From NCBI RefSeq assembly GCF_000938255.1, contig NZ_JYMR01000010.1:62001-126000 (forward strand): a DNA stretch of 64,000 nucleotides, given 5' to 3'. The stretch is from Bradyrhizobium sp. LTSP849 (lineage in GTDB: Bacteria; Pseudomonadota; Alphaproteobacteria; Rhizobiales; Xanthobacteraceae). Below, in pieces: positions 54,254 through 62,422 of this stretch (its first letter is position 1; the number at the start of each line of letters is the position of its first letter). The position numbers and the translations under genes were made by a program. Below the pieces are notes generated by a model. It worked only from the letters and a program-made list of their open reading frames with translations. It did no database searches and was not told the origin of the DNA.

Positions 54254-54258
54254 TGATT

Positions 54259-54480
54259 TTAGGCAACACGGCGAGCAGCTCGCTCTTTAATCCAGTCGTC
54301 TATTTCACATTCGATCCAGCCGACTCGGTTCTCACCGAGCGGCACGCGCTTTGGAAACTTACGTTCGGCCTCAAGCGTGTACAGGTGACGTCGGGTGTAT
54401 CCAATCCCTCGCATCTCTTGCAGATCGCAATAACGAAGCAGCTTCATCGGTTTCTGATTATCGTTCGCGGCAATTGGCAT
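54259..54480 (-). CDS. AlpA-family phage regulator / excisionase-like protein
   Basis: 73 residues from ATG 54480 (a TTG six bases upstream fits the AGGAG site better). The MerR/AlpA-type winged HTH is clear: KLLRYCDLQEMRGIGYTRRHLYTLEAERKFPKRVPLGENRVGWIECEIDDWIKERAARR. Such proteins activate integrase genes or help excision. Its position close to the att site supports this role. Confidence 0.85.
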   Translation of the reverse strand: MPIAANDNQKPMKLLRYCDLQEMRGIGYTRRHLYTLEAERKFPKRVPLGENRVGWIECEIDDWIKERAARRVA

Positions 54481-54554
54481 TCTCAAAATGTCTCCTCTCA
54501 AAATGAAAGCCGCTCGCGCTAAATCGCACGAGCGGTAGGCAATCGAGCTTGCCT

Positions 54555-54905
54555 CTAACGTTGGCTCCACGCCGGTTCTAAATGCGCGTTGTCCCAATTG
54601 AGCAGCCGGTTGAAGTGCGGCCATTTCACCTGTGACGTGCCGCTATCAACGTCGATGACGACGCCAGCCGCACAGTTTTCGTTGCCGGCTTCCACAACCC
54701 GGTCACCGGGCAGTGGTGACCAAGGTGAGAGTTCATCGGCTCGGTAAAAGCACTCTTCATCGCGTTCGGTTCGCGTGACCTCGTAGCCCTTTTCACTGCC
54801 GCCGATGACGCAAACGATCCCGTCCGACGTTCGGGCGTAAGCGCCAACCTCAAAGAGACACGGCTCCTCGCCACCGGAAACCGGTGCATCAACATGCATA
54901 TTCAT
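54555..54905 (-). CDS. Hypothetical phage-region protein with two similar halves
   Basis: 116 residues from MNMHVDAPVSGGEEPC at 54905 (ribosome site GAGGGAA). The two halves look alike: ARTSDGIVCVIGGSEKGYEVTR...ELSPW and DRVVEAGNENCAAGVVIDVDSGTSQVKW...HLEPAW, suggesting a duplicated SH3-like beta fold. No family is known to me. It stands beside the AlpA gene, same strand. Confidence 0.6.
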   Translation of the reverse strand: MNMHVDAPVSGGEEPCLFEVGAYARTSDGIVCVIGGSEKGYEVTRTERDEECFYRADELSPWSPLPGDRVVEAGNENCAAGVVIDVDSGTSQVKWPHFNRLLNWDNAHLEPAWSQR

Positions 54906-55172
54906 CTGGATTCCCTCACAGAAGACTCGCCGGAGCCTTCGTGGGAGGAACCTATCCAAAACGGCGACAAATAGCAAGTCCGTTTTCAGCTAAGTCATTG
55001 ACATATAGGGCGAATTGCCCTATCAGCCAGCAAGGCGACTGTTGAATTCGCTCAAAGAAACTTCCGAATTGTCCAACTTCTCCGCGCATAAAATAAATTT
55101 TCGACCGCATCTGTCGCCACGCGGTCAAAAGAACAAATTGCGAACACTAGGCAAGCGTGGCACAATTGCCCG

Positions 55173-55385
55173 ATGCCAGCTTCCACCAAAAGCCACCTCG
55201 CTCCGGACCGCCTCGAAGCGGCGGCCGATCATGCAATTGAGGCATGCGGCGGCGACGCACGGGAAGCGGTGAAGGCGCTGATTGTCGCCAACGAATTCCT
55301 TGAGCGACGCCTAGAGGAGCTTGCTTCGCCGGGCTACGCGCGGGGCCGTGTGCTGCCGCGCGATCGAAAAGATTGGTACGATTGA
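55173..55385 (+). CDS. Small rhizobial hypothetical protein
   Basis: 70 residues with the conserved-looking core LEAAADHAIEACGGDAREAVKALIVANEFLERRLEELASPGYARGR. I know this pattern in many rhizobial chromosomes and islands, often as the first of a small gene string. It is helical and cytosolic, function unknown. The next gene begins ten bases later. Confidence 0.7.
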   Translation: MPASTKSHLAPDRLEAAADHAIEACGGDAREAVKALIVANEFLERRLEELASPGYARGRVLPRDRKDWYD

Positions 55386-55394
55386 GAGGGCTTT

Positions 55395-55607
55395 ATGGAT
55401 AATTGTCCGATTTGTGGTGCTGAAGCCGAGAGACTTCCCAAGACTGGGGACTCGGAGGGCTTTGATTGCTCGCGGCATGGCAAGTTCAAAGTCGCCGACA
55501 GCGTCTTTGCCATTGAAACCAATGGACGATGGGAAAGCGCGCTTGTGAAAGCAAAAGCCCGCGCCAAGGTTGACGAGCTGCCTCTGATCATGACCTACGA
55601 TTTCTAA
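55395..55607 (+). CDS. Small zinc-ribbon-like protein
   Basis: 70 residues starting MDNCPICGAEAERLP, with CPIC and DCSRHGKFKV as a likely Cys3-His zinc site. It is followed by a short helix and ends MTYDF. The gene overlaps nothing but ends one base before the next ATG. It is common next to the 55173-type gene in rhizobia. DNA or RNA contact is possible. Confidence 0.7.
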   Translation: MDNCPICGAEAERLPKTGDSEGFDCSRHGKFKVADSVFAIETNGRWESALVKAKARAKVDELPLIMTYDF

Positions 55608-55608
55608 C

Positions 55609-55956
55609 ATGCCCACTGACGCGCAAAACGGGGCCATTAGGCTGTACTTGTCTATCCTCGAAGAAACAAAGGTCAGAATAGATTGCATCAACGTGGCCTT
55701 GAGCGGTCGGACCAACTTGCCAGAACGAAGCGCCATCGAATTTTGCTATCTGCAACTCCGCATGCTCTGCGAACTGACCGCGATTGGATGTTTGGTCGTT
55801 CACGGTGACATCGAAGGAACAAGGGGTAGGTCTACTCGGCGGAAACGCACACGTTGTGTGTGCACTCGCCGACGGGAACGGACGCGCCAGCGTAAATTTT
55901 GCGGAGGCACCGATCCTTGGGCGATGAGCAGCCGGCAAAAGCTTTCTTTCGGATAG
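55609..55956 (+). pseudogene. Frameshifted or truncated hypothetical gene
   Basis: The first 68 residues are well ordered (LYLSILEETKVRIDCINVALSGRTNLPERSAIEFCYLQLRMLCELTAIGCLVVHGDI). After residue 70 the frame turns into an Arg/Thr-rich, unlikely sequence, so the C-terminal part has been lost by frameshift or replacement. Intact versions I recall continue about 70 residues in an ordered way. It is the third gene of a small string. Confidence 0.55.
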
Positions 55957-56135
55957 GCCCCCTGGCGATCATCATCACGGCCGTCGGTGCCCGTGGAGGC
56001 CCAAGGTCCGGGCACAACTCCTCTCTCAATGCCTAATCAAGCTTGTACGCGTTGCTCAACCTAAGGTAACGTAAGTCAACCAACGGCCGCAAAATGCCTC
56101 GCCGCATCGCCGACATTTCAGAAAGGGGGGGCTAA

Positions 56136-56525
56136 ATGCCCAAAAAACGAGTCTTCATCAGCTTCGATTACGATCACGACGAAATATTGAAAACGTTTCT
56201 TGTGGGCCAATCGAAAAACGATGACACCCCTTTCGAACTAGCGGATTGGTCAATCAAAGAACCGCTTTCAGGAAATTGGAAGGACAAAGCTCGGCGCCGC
56301 ATAAAGGGCGTTGATTTGGTTGCGGTCATCTGTGGTGAGCACACTGATACTGCCACTGGCGTAAGTGCCGAAATCACAATAGCGCAAGAGGAAAAGATTC
56401 CGTATTTTCTGCTCAACGGTTATTCTGGCACTGTATGTAAGAAGCCCAAAGCCGCCAAAGACAGCGATAAAATCTATAAATGGACGTGGGATAACCTAAA
56501 ATCCCTAATCGCCGGGAACCGCTAA
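56136..56525 (+). CDS. TIR-like domain protein (MTH538/DUF1863, ThsB type)
   Basis: A 129-residue, single-domain protein with AAAGGGGGGG at the start. The MTH538 TIR-like pattern is clear: KRVFISFDYDHDEILKTFLVGQSK, TPFELADWSIKEPL, WKDKARRRIKGVDLVAVICGEHT and GVSAEITIAQEEKIPYFLL, with Glu79 in the position of the catalytic TIR glutamate. Such proteins make cyclic-ADP-ribose type signals from NAD in Thoeris systems. The caspase gene starts one base after its stop. Codon use is AT-richer than in the host chromosome. Enzyme activity is inferred. Confidence 0.85.
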   Translation: MPKKRVFISFDYDHDEILKTFLVGQSKNDDTPFELADWSIKEPLSGNWKDKARRRIKGVDLVAVICGEHTDTATGVSAEITIAQEEKIPYFLLNGYSGTVCKKPKAAKDSDKIYKWTWDNLKSLIAGNR

Positions 56526-56526
56526 C

Positions 56527-57483
56527 GTGCGTCGCGCCCTTTGTGTTGGTGTCGACGAATATGAGTTCGGTGCGCTTCGTGGGTGCGTGAACGATGCGAA
56601 GCGTTTGAGCACATTGTTGAGTAGGCATGCCGACACTAGTCGCAACTTCGACTGCAGAACGATTGTCGCGCCCATTGGTGACAAAAACGTTGTTACACGA
56701 CCAGTTCTGCGGGACCAGTTGCATCAGTTGTTTGACGAGCCGGCAGACGTCGCGCTGCTTCATTTTTCGGGTCACGGTACTATCAACAATCTAGATGGCT
56801 ATCTCGTGACACAAGATGCTGCAACGTATGACGAGGGCGTTGCAATGAGCGATGTGCTGAAGCTGGCGAACGACTCAAAAGCTAAAGAGATAGTGGTTTT
56901 ACTAGATTGCTGCTTTTCCGGCAGATTGGGTAATCCGCCAATCGTGGACAACACTAAAGCTATCCTCCGCGAAGGAATTTCTATCTTAACAGCAGGCCGA
57001 GGCAATCAACCGTCGGTGGAAACCAGTGGCGGTGGAGTTTTTACCTCTCTTGTCATTGATGCCCTAGAAGGGGGCGCCGCGAATTTGCTCGGACAAGTAA
57101 GTGCTCCAGCAATTTATGCGTTTGTCGAAGCTGCGCTTGGCGCGTGGGATCAACGTCCCCTATTTAAAGCGCACCTGTCGAACGTCCTTGAATTGCGCCG
57201 GAGCACTCCACCGATCCCGCGTACTATTTTGCAGAATTTGCCAAGCATCTTTCCGCTTCCAGCGGAAGACCATGCACTTGACCCGTCCTTCGAAAGCACG
57301 TCTCCGATCGCGATACCCGCCAACGTTGATCGGTTCAACGATCTACAAGCACTGTATCGAGTTCATCTGGTTGCGCCGGTCGGAGCCATCCACATGTACA
57401 ATGCGGCTATGGAATCGAAAGCTTGTCGACTGACGGCGACAGGCCGATACTATTGGCGCCTGGCAAACGATGGCAGGATTTAG
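56527..57483 (+). CDS. Caspase-like protease (C14), putative Thoeris effector
   Basis: 318 residues with a GTG start. Residues 1-225 are a caspase fold: ALCVGVDEYEFGALRGCVNDAKRL, the catalytic His83 in LLHFSGHGT, and the catalytic Cys129 in VVLLDCCFSGRLG. The last 75 residues (NDLQALYRVHLVAPVGAIHMYNAAMESKACRLTATGRYYWRLAN) form a separate module that could sense a ligand. Its position directly after the TIR gene matches the layout reported for type IV Thoeris, in which a TIR-made cADPR isomer activates a caspase-like protease to kill the infected cell. Confidence 0.88.
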   Translation: MRRALCVGVDEYEFGALRGCVNDAKRLSTLLSRHADTSRNFDCRTIVAPIGDKNVVTRPVLRDQLHQLFDEPADVALLHFSGHGTINNLDGYLVTQDAATYDEGVAMSDVLKLANDSKAKEIVVLLDCCFSGRLGNPPIVDNTKAILREGISILTAGRGNQPSVETSGGGVFTSLVIDALEGGAANLLGQVSAPAIYAFVEAALGAWDQRPLFKAHLSNVLELRRSTPPIPRTILQNLPSIFPLPAEDHALDPSFESTSPIAIPANVDRFNDLQALYRVHLVAPVGAIHMYNAAMESKACRLTATGRYYWRLANDGRI

Positions 57484-57511
57484 CGTTTCTGGCAGGGCCT
57501 ACCCGCTTGCT

Positions 57512-58009
57512 TTAGTCCATTCTTCGTATTTCCTTTTCGATGGGATTGATCTGTACGATTCTGCAAGGTCTTTTTCCAGCGTAGTGCACGATGTCGGCTG
57601 TACCACCAAGCCCGTCGGCTGGCTTGCCGTCCCAAATTGCAAACAGGACGTTCGAGTTATCGACCACATATTTTCCGGCTTCGAAAAATGCGCGGTGCGA
57701 GTCGCCGCTCCATTTGAGCTGAACTCGCTGCGACCTGCCAAGAAGGCGCCGATACGTCGCCAAGTCGGGGCCTTCAAAATACCGCTCGTAACCGGCGAGC
57801 GGTAGGACTGCTATGTTGGAGATGCCGAGGCTGAGGACAATCTCTGCAAATATCTGATCGCTTCCCACGGCAAGCGAAGAATACGCTTTAACGATCCGCT
57901 CCGACTTGACGATTTCACTTCGCAACGAAGAGGAAACCCACTCCCAATCAATACCCGGTCGACTTTGGTGACCGCTGACGCCAATCGCTAGCCCGGCAGA
58001 TGTTGTCAT
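57512..58009 (-). CDS. SLOG domain protein
   Basis: 165 residues of one Rossmann-type SLOG domain. The core runs GLAIGVSGHQSR, LAVGSDQIFAEIVLSLGISNIAVLPLAGYERYF and a late VLFAIWDGKPADGLGGTADIVHYAGKRPCRIV, a signature of SLOG proteins that bind or make nucleotide-derived ligands. It is the second gene after the SLATT gene on the minus strand, with a 22-base gap. The 28-base gap to the convergent caspase gene holds no terminator. Confidence 0.8.
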   Translation of the reverse strand: MTTSAGLAIGVSGHQSRPGIDWEWVSSSLRSEIVKSERIVKAYSSLAVGSDQIFAEIVLSLGISNIAVLPLAGYERYFEGPDLATYRRLLGRSQRVQLKWSGDSHRAFFEAGKYVVDNSNVLFAIWDGKPADGLGGTADIVHYAGKRPCRIVQINPIEKEIRRMD

Positions 58010-58031
58010 GTCTCAGATTCTATCACAGCAG

Positions 58032-58511
58032 TTAAATCCGGCCTTCCGGAGGGTTTGAAGTAGGTTGGTTCGCGCTGATTATCACGTTCAAGGTAGCGGA
58101 GTTCTCGGAAGCAATCTGCCCCTCGCACCGCTCAACAAACAACAAGAATGCGTCCTCGGGAGACATGTTCCTATAGGGACCCTCGCCAGTCTGAAATAAG
58201 AACTTTTCACGCGATAGGAATTGTTCAGTCGACCGATAATTCTTCCACTGGTCCCCGAAGTGGTACACTCCATCAAGCGCGACCGAAATACTGACAAGGA
58301 GGCTAAGGACGGTGATTACGCCCGTCCGGTATGCATCATATGCAGCGAAACTGACGTTAGCGCTGATCGGTACGATGAGCGCTCCCACAACAGAAGCGGT
58401 CTTCAATCTGAGATACGCGCTTTTCGCAGAAACCGCTTTCTTGTCGTACCAATCTGCAAACTGATTAACTCTTTGCCCAATATACTCATCAGCGGTCATG
58501 CTCTTGAACAC
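58032..58511 (-). CDS. SLATT-type (DUF4231) two-helix membrane protein
   Basis: About 159 residues from the GTG at 58511, which follows GGGGAGGACAAC; ATG 58535 lacks a ribosome site. It shows the SLATT layout: a WYDKKAVSAKSAYLRLKTAS lead-in, two membrane helices (about residues 40-60 and 65-88), then FGDQWKNYRSTEQFLSREKFLF and an end near VERCEGQIASENSAT. SLATT proteins are predicted pore-forming effectors that are triggered by a nucleotide partner, here the linked SLOG protein. Confidence 0.8.
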   Translation of the reverse strand: MFKSMTADEYIGQRVNQFADWYDKKAVSAKSAYLRLKTASVVGALIVPISANVSFAAYDAYRTGVITVLSLLVSISVALDGVYHFGDQWKNYRSTEQFLSREKFLFQTGEGPYRNMSPEDAFLLFVERCEGQIASENSATLNVIISANQPTSNPPEGRI

Positions 58512-58631
58512 GTTGTCCTCCCCAAACGGCAACATTCAGGGTCAGGTTAGCGACCTATGGTTGATCTTGGCAAGGTTCATCAGGCGCCCCGTGACTGGGC
58601 GAAGGTGACGCGTCTCCCTAGACAACGTTTG

Positions 58632-60248
58632 TTACGCAAACGCCAATCCGTTCGCCCATTCTTCATTTACGTATGAACTCGACACGCTAGCGTTTGCTGC
58701 CGCGCGGCCGGTCGACATGATCGCAGCCACAGCCGGATCGATGCGGTCGATAGATTTTGCCTTGTGAGGTCGACGGTTGCCGCTAGCGTCTTCCATGAAC
58801 ACGAGGTTGCCGACTGCCCACCGCAAGATGGGATTACCGCCGTGCACAAGCCGTCGTTCGAATAGAGCTTTTTCGAACTCGATCACAGGCGCCGCAAACG
58901 TAGCAAGGTTTTGCGGAAATTCACACACCGGCAGGCCGTCTTCCGCAAGCGAGTCCATCATCTGCCGTGCCGACCATCGATCGAAGGCGATTTCTTGAAC
59001 GTCGAATAGCTCGCACATCTCGCGTATCGCTGCTTCAACAATGGCAAGGTCTACCGTGTCGCCGGGGGTAGCAGTCAAATATCCCTGATCCCGCCACAGA
59101 ACGTACGGCACGTGATCCACGTCGGAACGCTTACGAATGCCTTCTTCTGGCGCGAATGACCGAACGTGAAGGGCATAGGTATTGTCATTGGCCGGTGCGG
59201 GCATTTCGATCGTTGCGGATACCGCGCATAAGTCCGTCACTTTTGACAGGTCGACGCCAATCCACACTTTGCATCCTTCAAGGTCTACTAGATTGAAGGG
59301 CGCTTTACCTTCGTCCCAAACGGCAAGATCGAATGCCGGCTCTGCTGCGCCATCCAACCACATGCCAAGATGCAGCCGCTTGAACACCTCACGCTGTGCG
59401 GGCCGGTGCTCTGACTCACGAACGAACTTCCGTAGACCGTCGATATCCGGATAGCCATGGGCGAGGCCAGGATTCGTATCCCGCCACACCTGTTCGTCCC
59501 GCCAATCTGCATCGGCATCGGCCTGAAACAGAATCGGCAGGAACGAGTCGTCGACTACAGAACCATCCGCAACCCGTTTCGCGTATTCGTACAAGTCCCA
59601 AGCTATTGTGGTCTGCCCAACGCCTGCAGTTGTGGCGATGAACAGAAGCGAGCCGGGGGTCTTGTTCAGACCCGACGTAATCGCATAGTACAAATCGCCT
59701 TTCCGGAACTCGTGTAGTTCGTCGACGAACGCAAAGTTTGGAGTTCGGCCATGCGCGGTCGCAGCATCTGCCGACATGGCTCGGTACTGGGCACCGGACT
59801 TCTCGTGAGTAATCCTGTTGTTAGTCGACTGAACCCGGGTTGCCTCTACCAATCGGGGGTGGACGGCAATCATACCGGCCATTTCGTCCAGGGTGAGCCG
59901 GGCCTGATCTCTGTCGTTGGCGATGGAGACGGCAAGCCCTTGCGGAACGCGCTCCGGCCCAACGGTGTGTAGCAACTCGATTGCGGCGGCGAGGGTCGTC
60001 TTCCGATTGCCGCGGCCGATCAGCATGAAAACTGTTTTGATGCGGCGCTGTTTGTTCGGGAGCGTATCGCCGTAGATGCGACGTACAATCCGTTCCTGCC
60101 ACGGATCAAGCTGGAAAGCCTTCCTAGGCTGATCGCTTTTCGGATGGCGGAGAGCCCTGATAAACTTCACGGCGCGCTCGCCGTAGCCGTGAGGGTCGGG
60201 CAGTGGGCTGTCGTTAAATATCCACTCCAAATTCGTCTTCGTTGTCAT
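58632..60248 (-). CDS. Phage terminase large subunit (Terminase_1 type)
   Basis: 538 residues. The ATPase has Walker A IGRGNRKTTLAA near residue 80 and Walker B FAFVDELHEF near 173. The nuclease part has WIGVDLSKVTDL and IAFDRWSARQMMDSL with the acidic residues expected. It cuts and packages phage DNA with the small subunit, whose gene overlaps by 35 bases upstream. Full length and intact, which suggests a recent or working phage. Confidence 0.95.
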   Translation of the reverse strand: MTTKTNLEWIFNDSPLPDPHGYGERAVKFIRALRHPKSDQPRKAFQLDPWQERIVRRIYGDTLPNKQRRIKTVFMLIGRGNRKTTLAAAIELLHTVGPERVPQGLAVSIANDRDQARLTLDEMAGMIAVHPRLVEATRVQSTNNRITHEKSGAQYRAMSADAATAHGRTPNFAFVDELHEFRKGDLYYAITSGLNKTPGSLLFIATTAGVGQTTIAWDLYEYAKRVADGSVVDDSFLPILFQADADADWRDEQVWRDTNPGLAHGYPDIDGLRKFVRESEHRPAQREVFKRLHLGMWLDGAAEPAFDLAVWDEGKAPFNLVDLEGCKVWIGVDLSKVTDLCAVSATIEMPAPANDNTYALHVRSFAPEEGIRKRSDVDHVPYVLWRDQGYLTATPGDTVDLAIVEAAIREMCELFDVQEIAFDRWSARQMMDSLAEDGLPVCEFPQNLATFAAPVIEFEKALFERRLVHGGNPILRWAVGNLVFMEDASGNRRPHKAKSIDRIDPAVAAIMSTGRAAANASVSSSYVNEEWANGLAFA

Positions 60249-60621
60249 CGTCGGTAGCGCCGCCCTTGTTCTTTGACCGGCTGGCAGGCGTGATCCCGCA
60301 TTCGGCCGCGAGCCGTCGTGCGGCCTCGATATTCTCTTTATGGATTGTGGTTTCCGGTCGTCGCTTGGACTCGCCGGTTGGGCTGATGAATGTCAGGCCG
60401 TGTTTCTGGATTACCGCTTCGCATTCGCGGATGCGTGCCACCGCAATGCAATAGGACTCGACGGTCGATAATTCGTGTGATGCGAGGCTACGGGCCTTCA
60501 CCAATGCCGGCACGACGCGTGCCCATTCTTTCTTGGCGAACTTCGGCAGCCACGTAGGGGCTGGTGGAGATTTATCGAGTGCGCCGGGCAGGACGGTTAT
60601 GGTAGGCTTACGGCCTCGCAT
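60214..60621 (-). CDS. Phage terminase small subunit, P27 family
   Basis: 135 residues with the P27 pattern: MRGRKPT start, PPAPTWLPKFAKKEWARVVPAL and LSTVESYCIAVARIRECEAVIQKHGLTFISPTG, ending in an acidic tail. It recognises the packaging site. Its start faces that of the HEPN gene (60651), so a divergent promoter of 30-45 bases lies between. Confidence 0.9.
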   Translation of the reverse strand: MRGRKPTITVLPGALDKSPPAPTWLPKFAKKEWARVVPALVKARSLASHELSTVESYCIAVARIRECEAVIQKHGLTFISPTGESKRRPETTIHKENIEAARRLAAECGITPASRSKNKGGATDDDNEDEFGVDI

Positions 60622-60650
60622 GTTGCTGGTCTTTCTGATGAGCGCCGTGG

Positions 60651-61604
60651 TTGATTGGGGGAAACGTGGCTCGACAAAGCATCGACGATCTGATGGCTCT
60701 CAAGCAGCGAAGGGGCCGAAGAGGCGGTCGATTTCCAGACCAAGATTCTGTCCGCCAACTTCGGGAAGCATGGGAGGCGTGCGTCAACCCAAGAGACCTG
60801 TTCGCAAGTCTCCTGCCAGCACGACTCGTCACGTTGACTGAAGTGTTTTGTCGGTACTGGATACAGAAGCTGATTGACCACGGTCTGCCATACGATGAGC
60901 GCGCGATCGATCTAAAAGTTAACATCAAATACGACCTGCCTCTAATACGCAGCCTTCAAGGCCAGAAGATGAGCGTAGGATTTCTGCTGTCTCACAACGT
61001 AGCGCTTTCTGAGATCGCAACAATCAATGCGATTTTTTCGACTCTGATCGGCACAGACTTCTTTCAGTGGCTTGCGAAAGTGCAGCCTAGACTGATGTTC
61101 GATCACGATCCCCTTGGCGATGACAGGATCGTCACCGACATCATAAAACTGAAACGAGTGATCGCACGACTATTCGAGGTGAGACATATCTTAGTTCATG
61201 AGTTCCCCGAGGAGCAGCCGTTAGATGTCGCCGAGATTGATGAAATGATTGAGGCTGTCGACACTTTCATCAACGCCGCAGACGAGGGATTCAGCCAACT
61301 GCTTCATGGACTTTACCCGGTCAATCAACAGGACATGAATCGAGCGGCTCGGGAAGCAAGTAGGGCCGTTGATCAAGAGCTTGAGAAACTGATCAATGAA
61401 GTTGCGAAGGGCTCACAGAGCGAAACGATCCGGCAAGTCCAGCAAGCGTGGCGTGCCTTTGCAGAGGCGGAGGCAGAGCGAAGCGCAGAAGATTGGGTCG
61501 GCGGTACTGGGCATCCACTCGTTTATTACTCTGCACTAAGGGCGCTTACATCCGACAGGCTGCATCAACTTCAGACGTGGGTCGAAGAGATGCTGCAATC
61601 GTGA
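60651..61604 (+). CDS. HEPN-motif protein with LprI-like C-terminus
   Basis: 317 residues from the TTG at 60651 (GTG 60666 is an alternative). The N-terminal 210 residues are helical and contain FEVRHILVHEFPEEQ, the R-x4-H motif of HEPN RNases. Residues 225-317 (VDQELEKLINEV, IRQVQQAWRAFAEAEAERSAEDWVGGTGHPLVY, ALTSDRLHQLQ) match the pattern of an LprI-like domain but lack the Cys residues and are not secreted. It points against the phage packaging genes, so it is a self-standing cargo gene, probably anti-phage. Confidence 0.65.
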   Translation: MIGGNVARQSIDDLMALKQRRGRRGGRFPDQDSVRQLREAWEACVNPRDLFASLLPARLVTLTEVFCRYWIQKLIDHGLPYDERAIDLKVNIKYDLPLIRSLQGQKMSVGFLLSHNVALSEIATINAIFSTLIGTDFFQWLAKVQPRLMFDHDPLGDDRIVTDIIKLKRVIARLFEVRHILVHEFPEEQPLDVAEIDEMIEAVDTFINAADEGFSQLLHGLYPVNQQDMNRAAREASRAVDQELEKLINEVAKGSQSETIRQVQQAWRAFAEAEAERSAEDWVGGTGHPLVYYSALRALTSDRLHQLQTWVEEMLQS

Positions 61605-61682
61605 AAGCCGCTGACGGGGTCAGCCTAAAATCTCCAATTCGGCGAAATACCGAACTTGAGACCCATGCGGTCTATGCTCCCG

Positions 61683-62024
61683 TTAAGCAAAGTTTACGTG
61701 GCACTCCCGGGGGTGACCGAAGCCACCATCCTGTTTCGCTGTCTTCCTTGAGTGGCAGCGATGGCAGAGCCAATGCAGGTTGGCGGCATCATCGGTGCCA
61801 CCCGCGTTACGGGCCACCTTGTGGTCAAGGTGATAGCCGGGCCTCCACGGGCTAGCGCAGGACGTACAGGGCGTGTGCGGCGTAGAGCGACGCAGAGCCT
61901 GCCAGTCCGTGCCGTAGCCTCTGGCGCTCGCGCTGGGGCGTGCAGCTTGCCTTCGCCTCTGGCAGGCGCACAGCGTGCCACCTGACACCCTAAAGCCGCA
62001 GGGGCAGATGCGTGCGTGTTTCAT
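61683..62024 (-). CDS. HNH endonuclease, phage packaging type
   Basis: 113 residues: an N-terminal zinc-like CPCGF-CAC part, then the core GYHLDHKVARNAGGTDDAANLHWLCHRCHSRKTAKQDGGFG with the HNH residues and a Cys pair. In HK97-type phages it lies beside terS and works with the terminase. Here it is separated from terS by the inserted HEPN gene. Confidence 0.92.
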   Translation of the reverse strand: MKHARICPCGFRVSGGTLCACQRRRQAARPSASARGYGTDWQALRRSTPHTPCTSCASPWRPGYHLDHKVARNAGGTDDAANLHWLCHRCHSRKTAKQDGGFGHPRECHVNFA

Positions 62025-62070
62025 GAAACTCGTCTAACTGAGTACCCGCTAATCGGGATGGGAATGACAA

Positions 62071-62343
62071 ATGGCGACGCCTGCAGAAGTGGCTGACTGG
62101 ATGCTAGCTGAGTTAGAAAGGCGCGAGCCAAATGGCCTTCGTCAGCATGATGCAGCGATAGCCATCGAACAGCATTTCGGTGACGAGTATGTCTATCGAA
62201 ATGCCAACTTCAATCGCGCGATAGAAAAGTCGGTATTGGCGGCATTCCGGCATATCACGCGGGACACCGTCGTATGGGACCGAAGCCGGCGACACTGGCG
62301 ATTACGACGACCTAACGACTCTCCCGGCAGGCGAGAGTATTAG
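62071..62343 (+). CDS. DUF6953-like protein
   Basis: 90 residues: VADWMLAELERREPNGLRQHDAAIAIEQHFGDEYVYRNANFNRAIEKSVLAAFRHITRDTVVWDRSRRHWRLRR. This matches the pattern I know as DUF6953, a small winged-helix-like family with unclear role. It points against the surrounding phage genes, so it is likely cargo. The start follows GGGATGGGAATGACAA. Confidence 0.65.
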   Translation: MATPAEVADWMLAELERREPNGLRQHDAAIAIEQHFGDEYVYRNANFNRAIEKSVLAAFRHITRDTVVWDRSRRHWRLRRPNDSPGRREY

Positions 62344-62399
62344 AACCGGACTGGCTCGCATTACGTCCGTGCGTGGCCAGCCCGTTTCCGAATTGGTGG

Positions 62400-62422
62400 C
62401 TAGTGCGGGGATGACGCACTAG
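62400..62422. terminator. Hairpin between the DUF6953 gene and the 62540 gene
   Basis: CTAGTGCG at 62400-62407 and CGCACTAG at 62415-62422 form a perfect 8-bp stem with a 7-base loop in the gap between two convergent genes. It probably serves as a shared terminator. Confidence 0.5.

Larger units (their letters stand above)
53768..54258. other. Non-coding left end of the prophage
   Basis: No convincing larger gene is found. It holds the 11-bp tandem repeat at 53821, an imperfect dyad GACCA...TGGTC near 53960, a 24-codon ORF at 54134 with a good ribosome site, and a bidirectional terminator at 54225. Confidence 0.5.
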
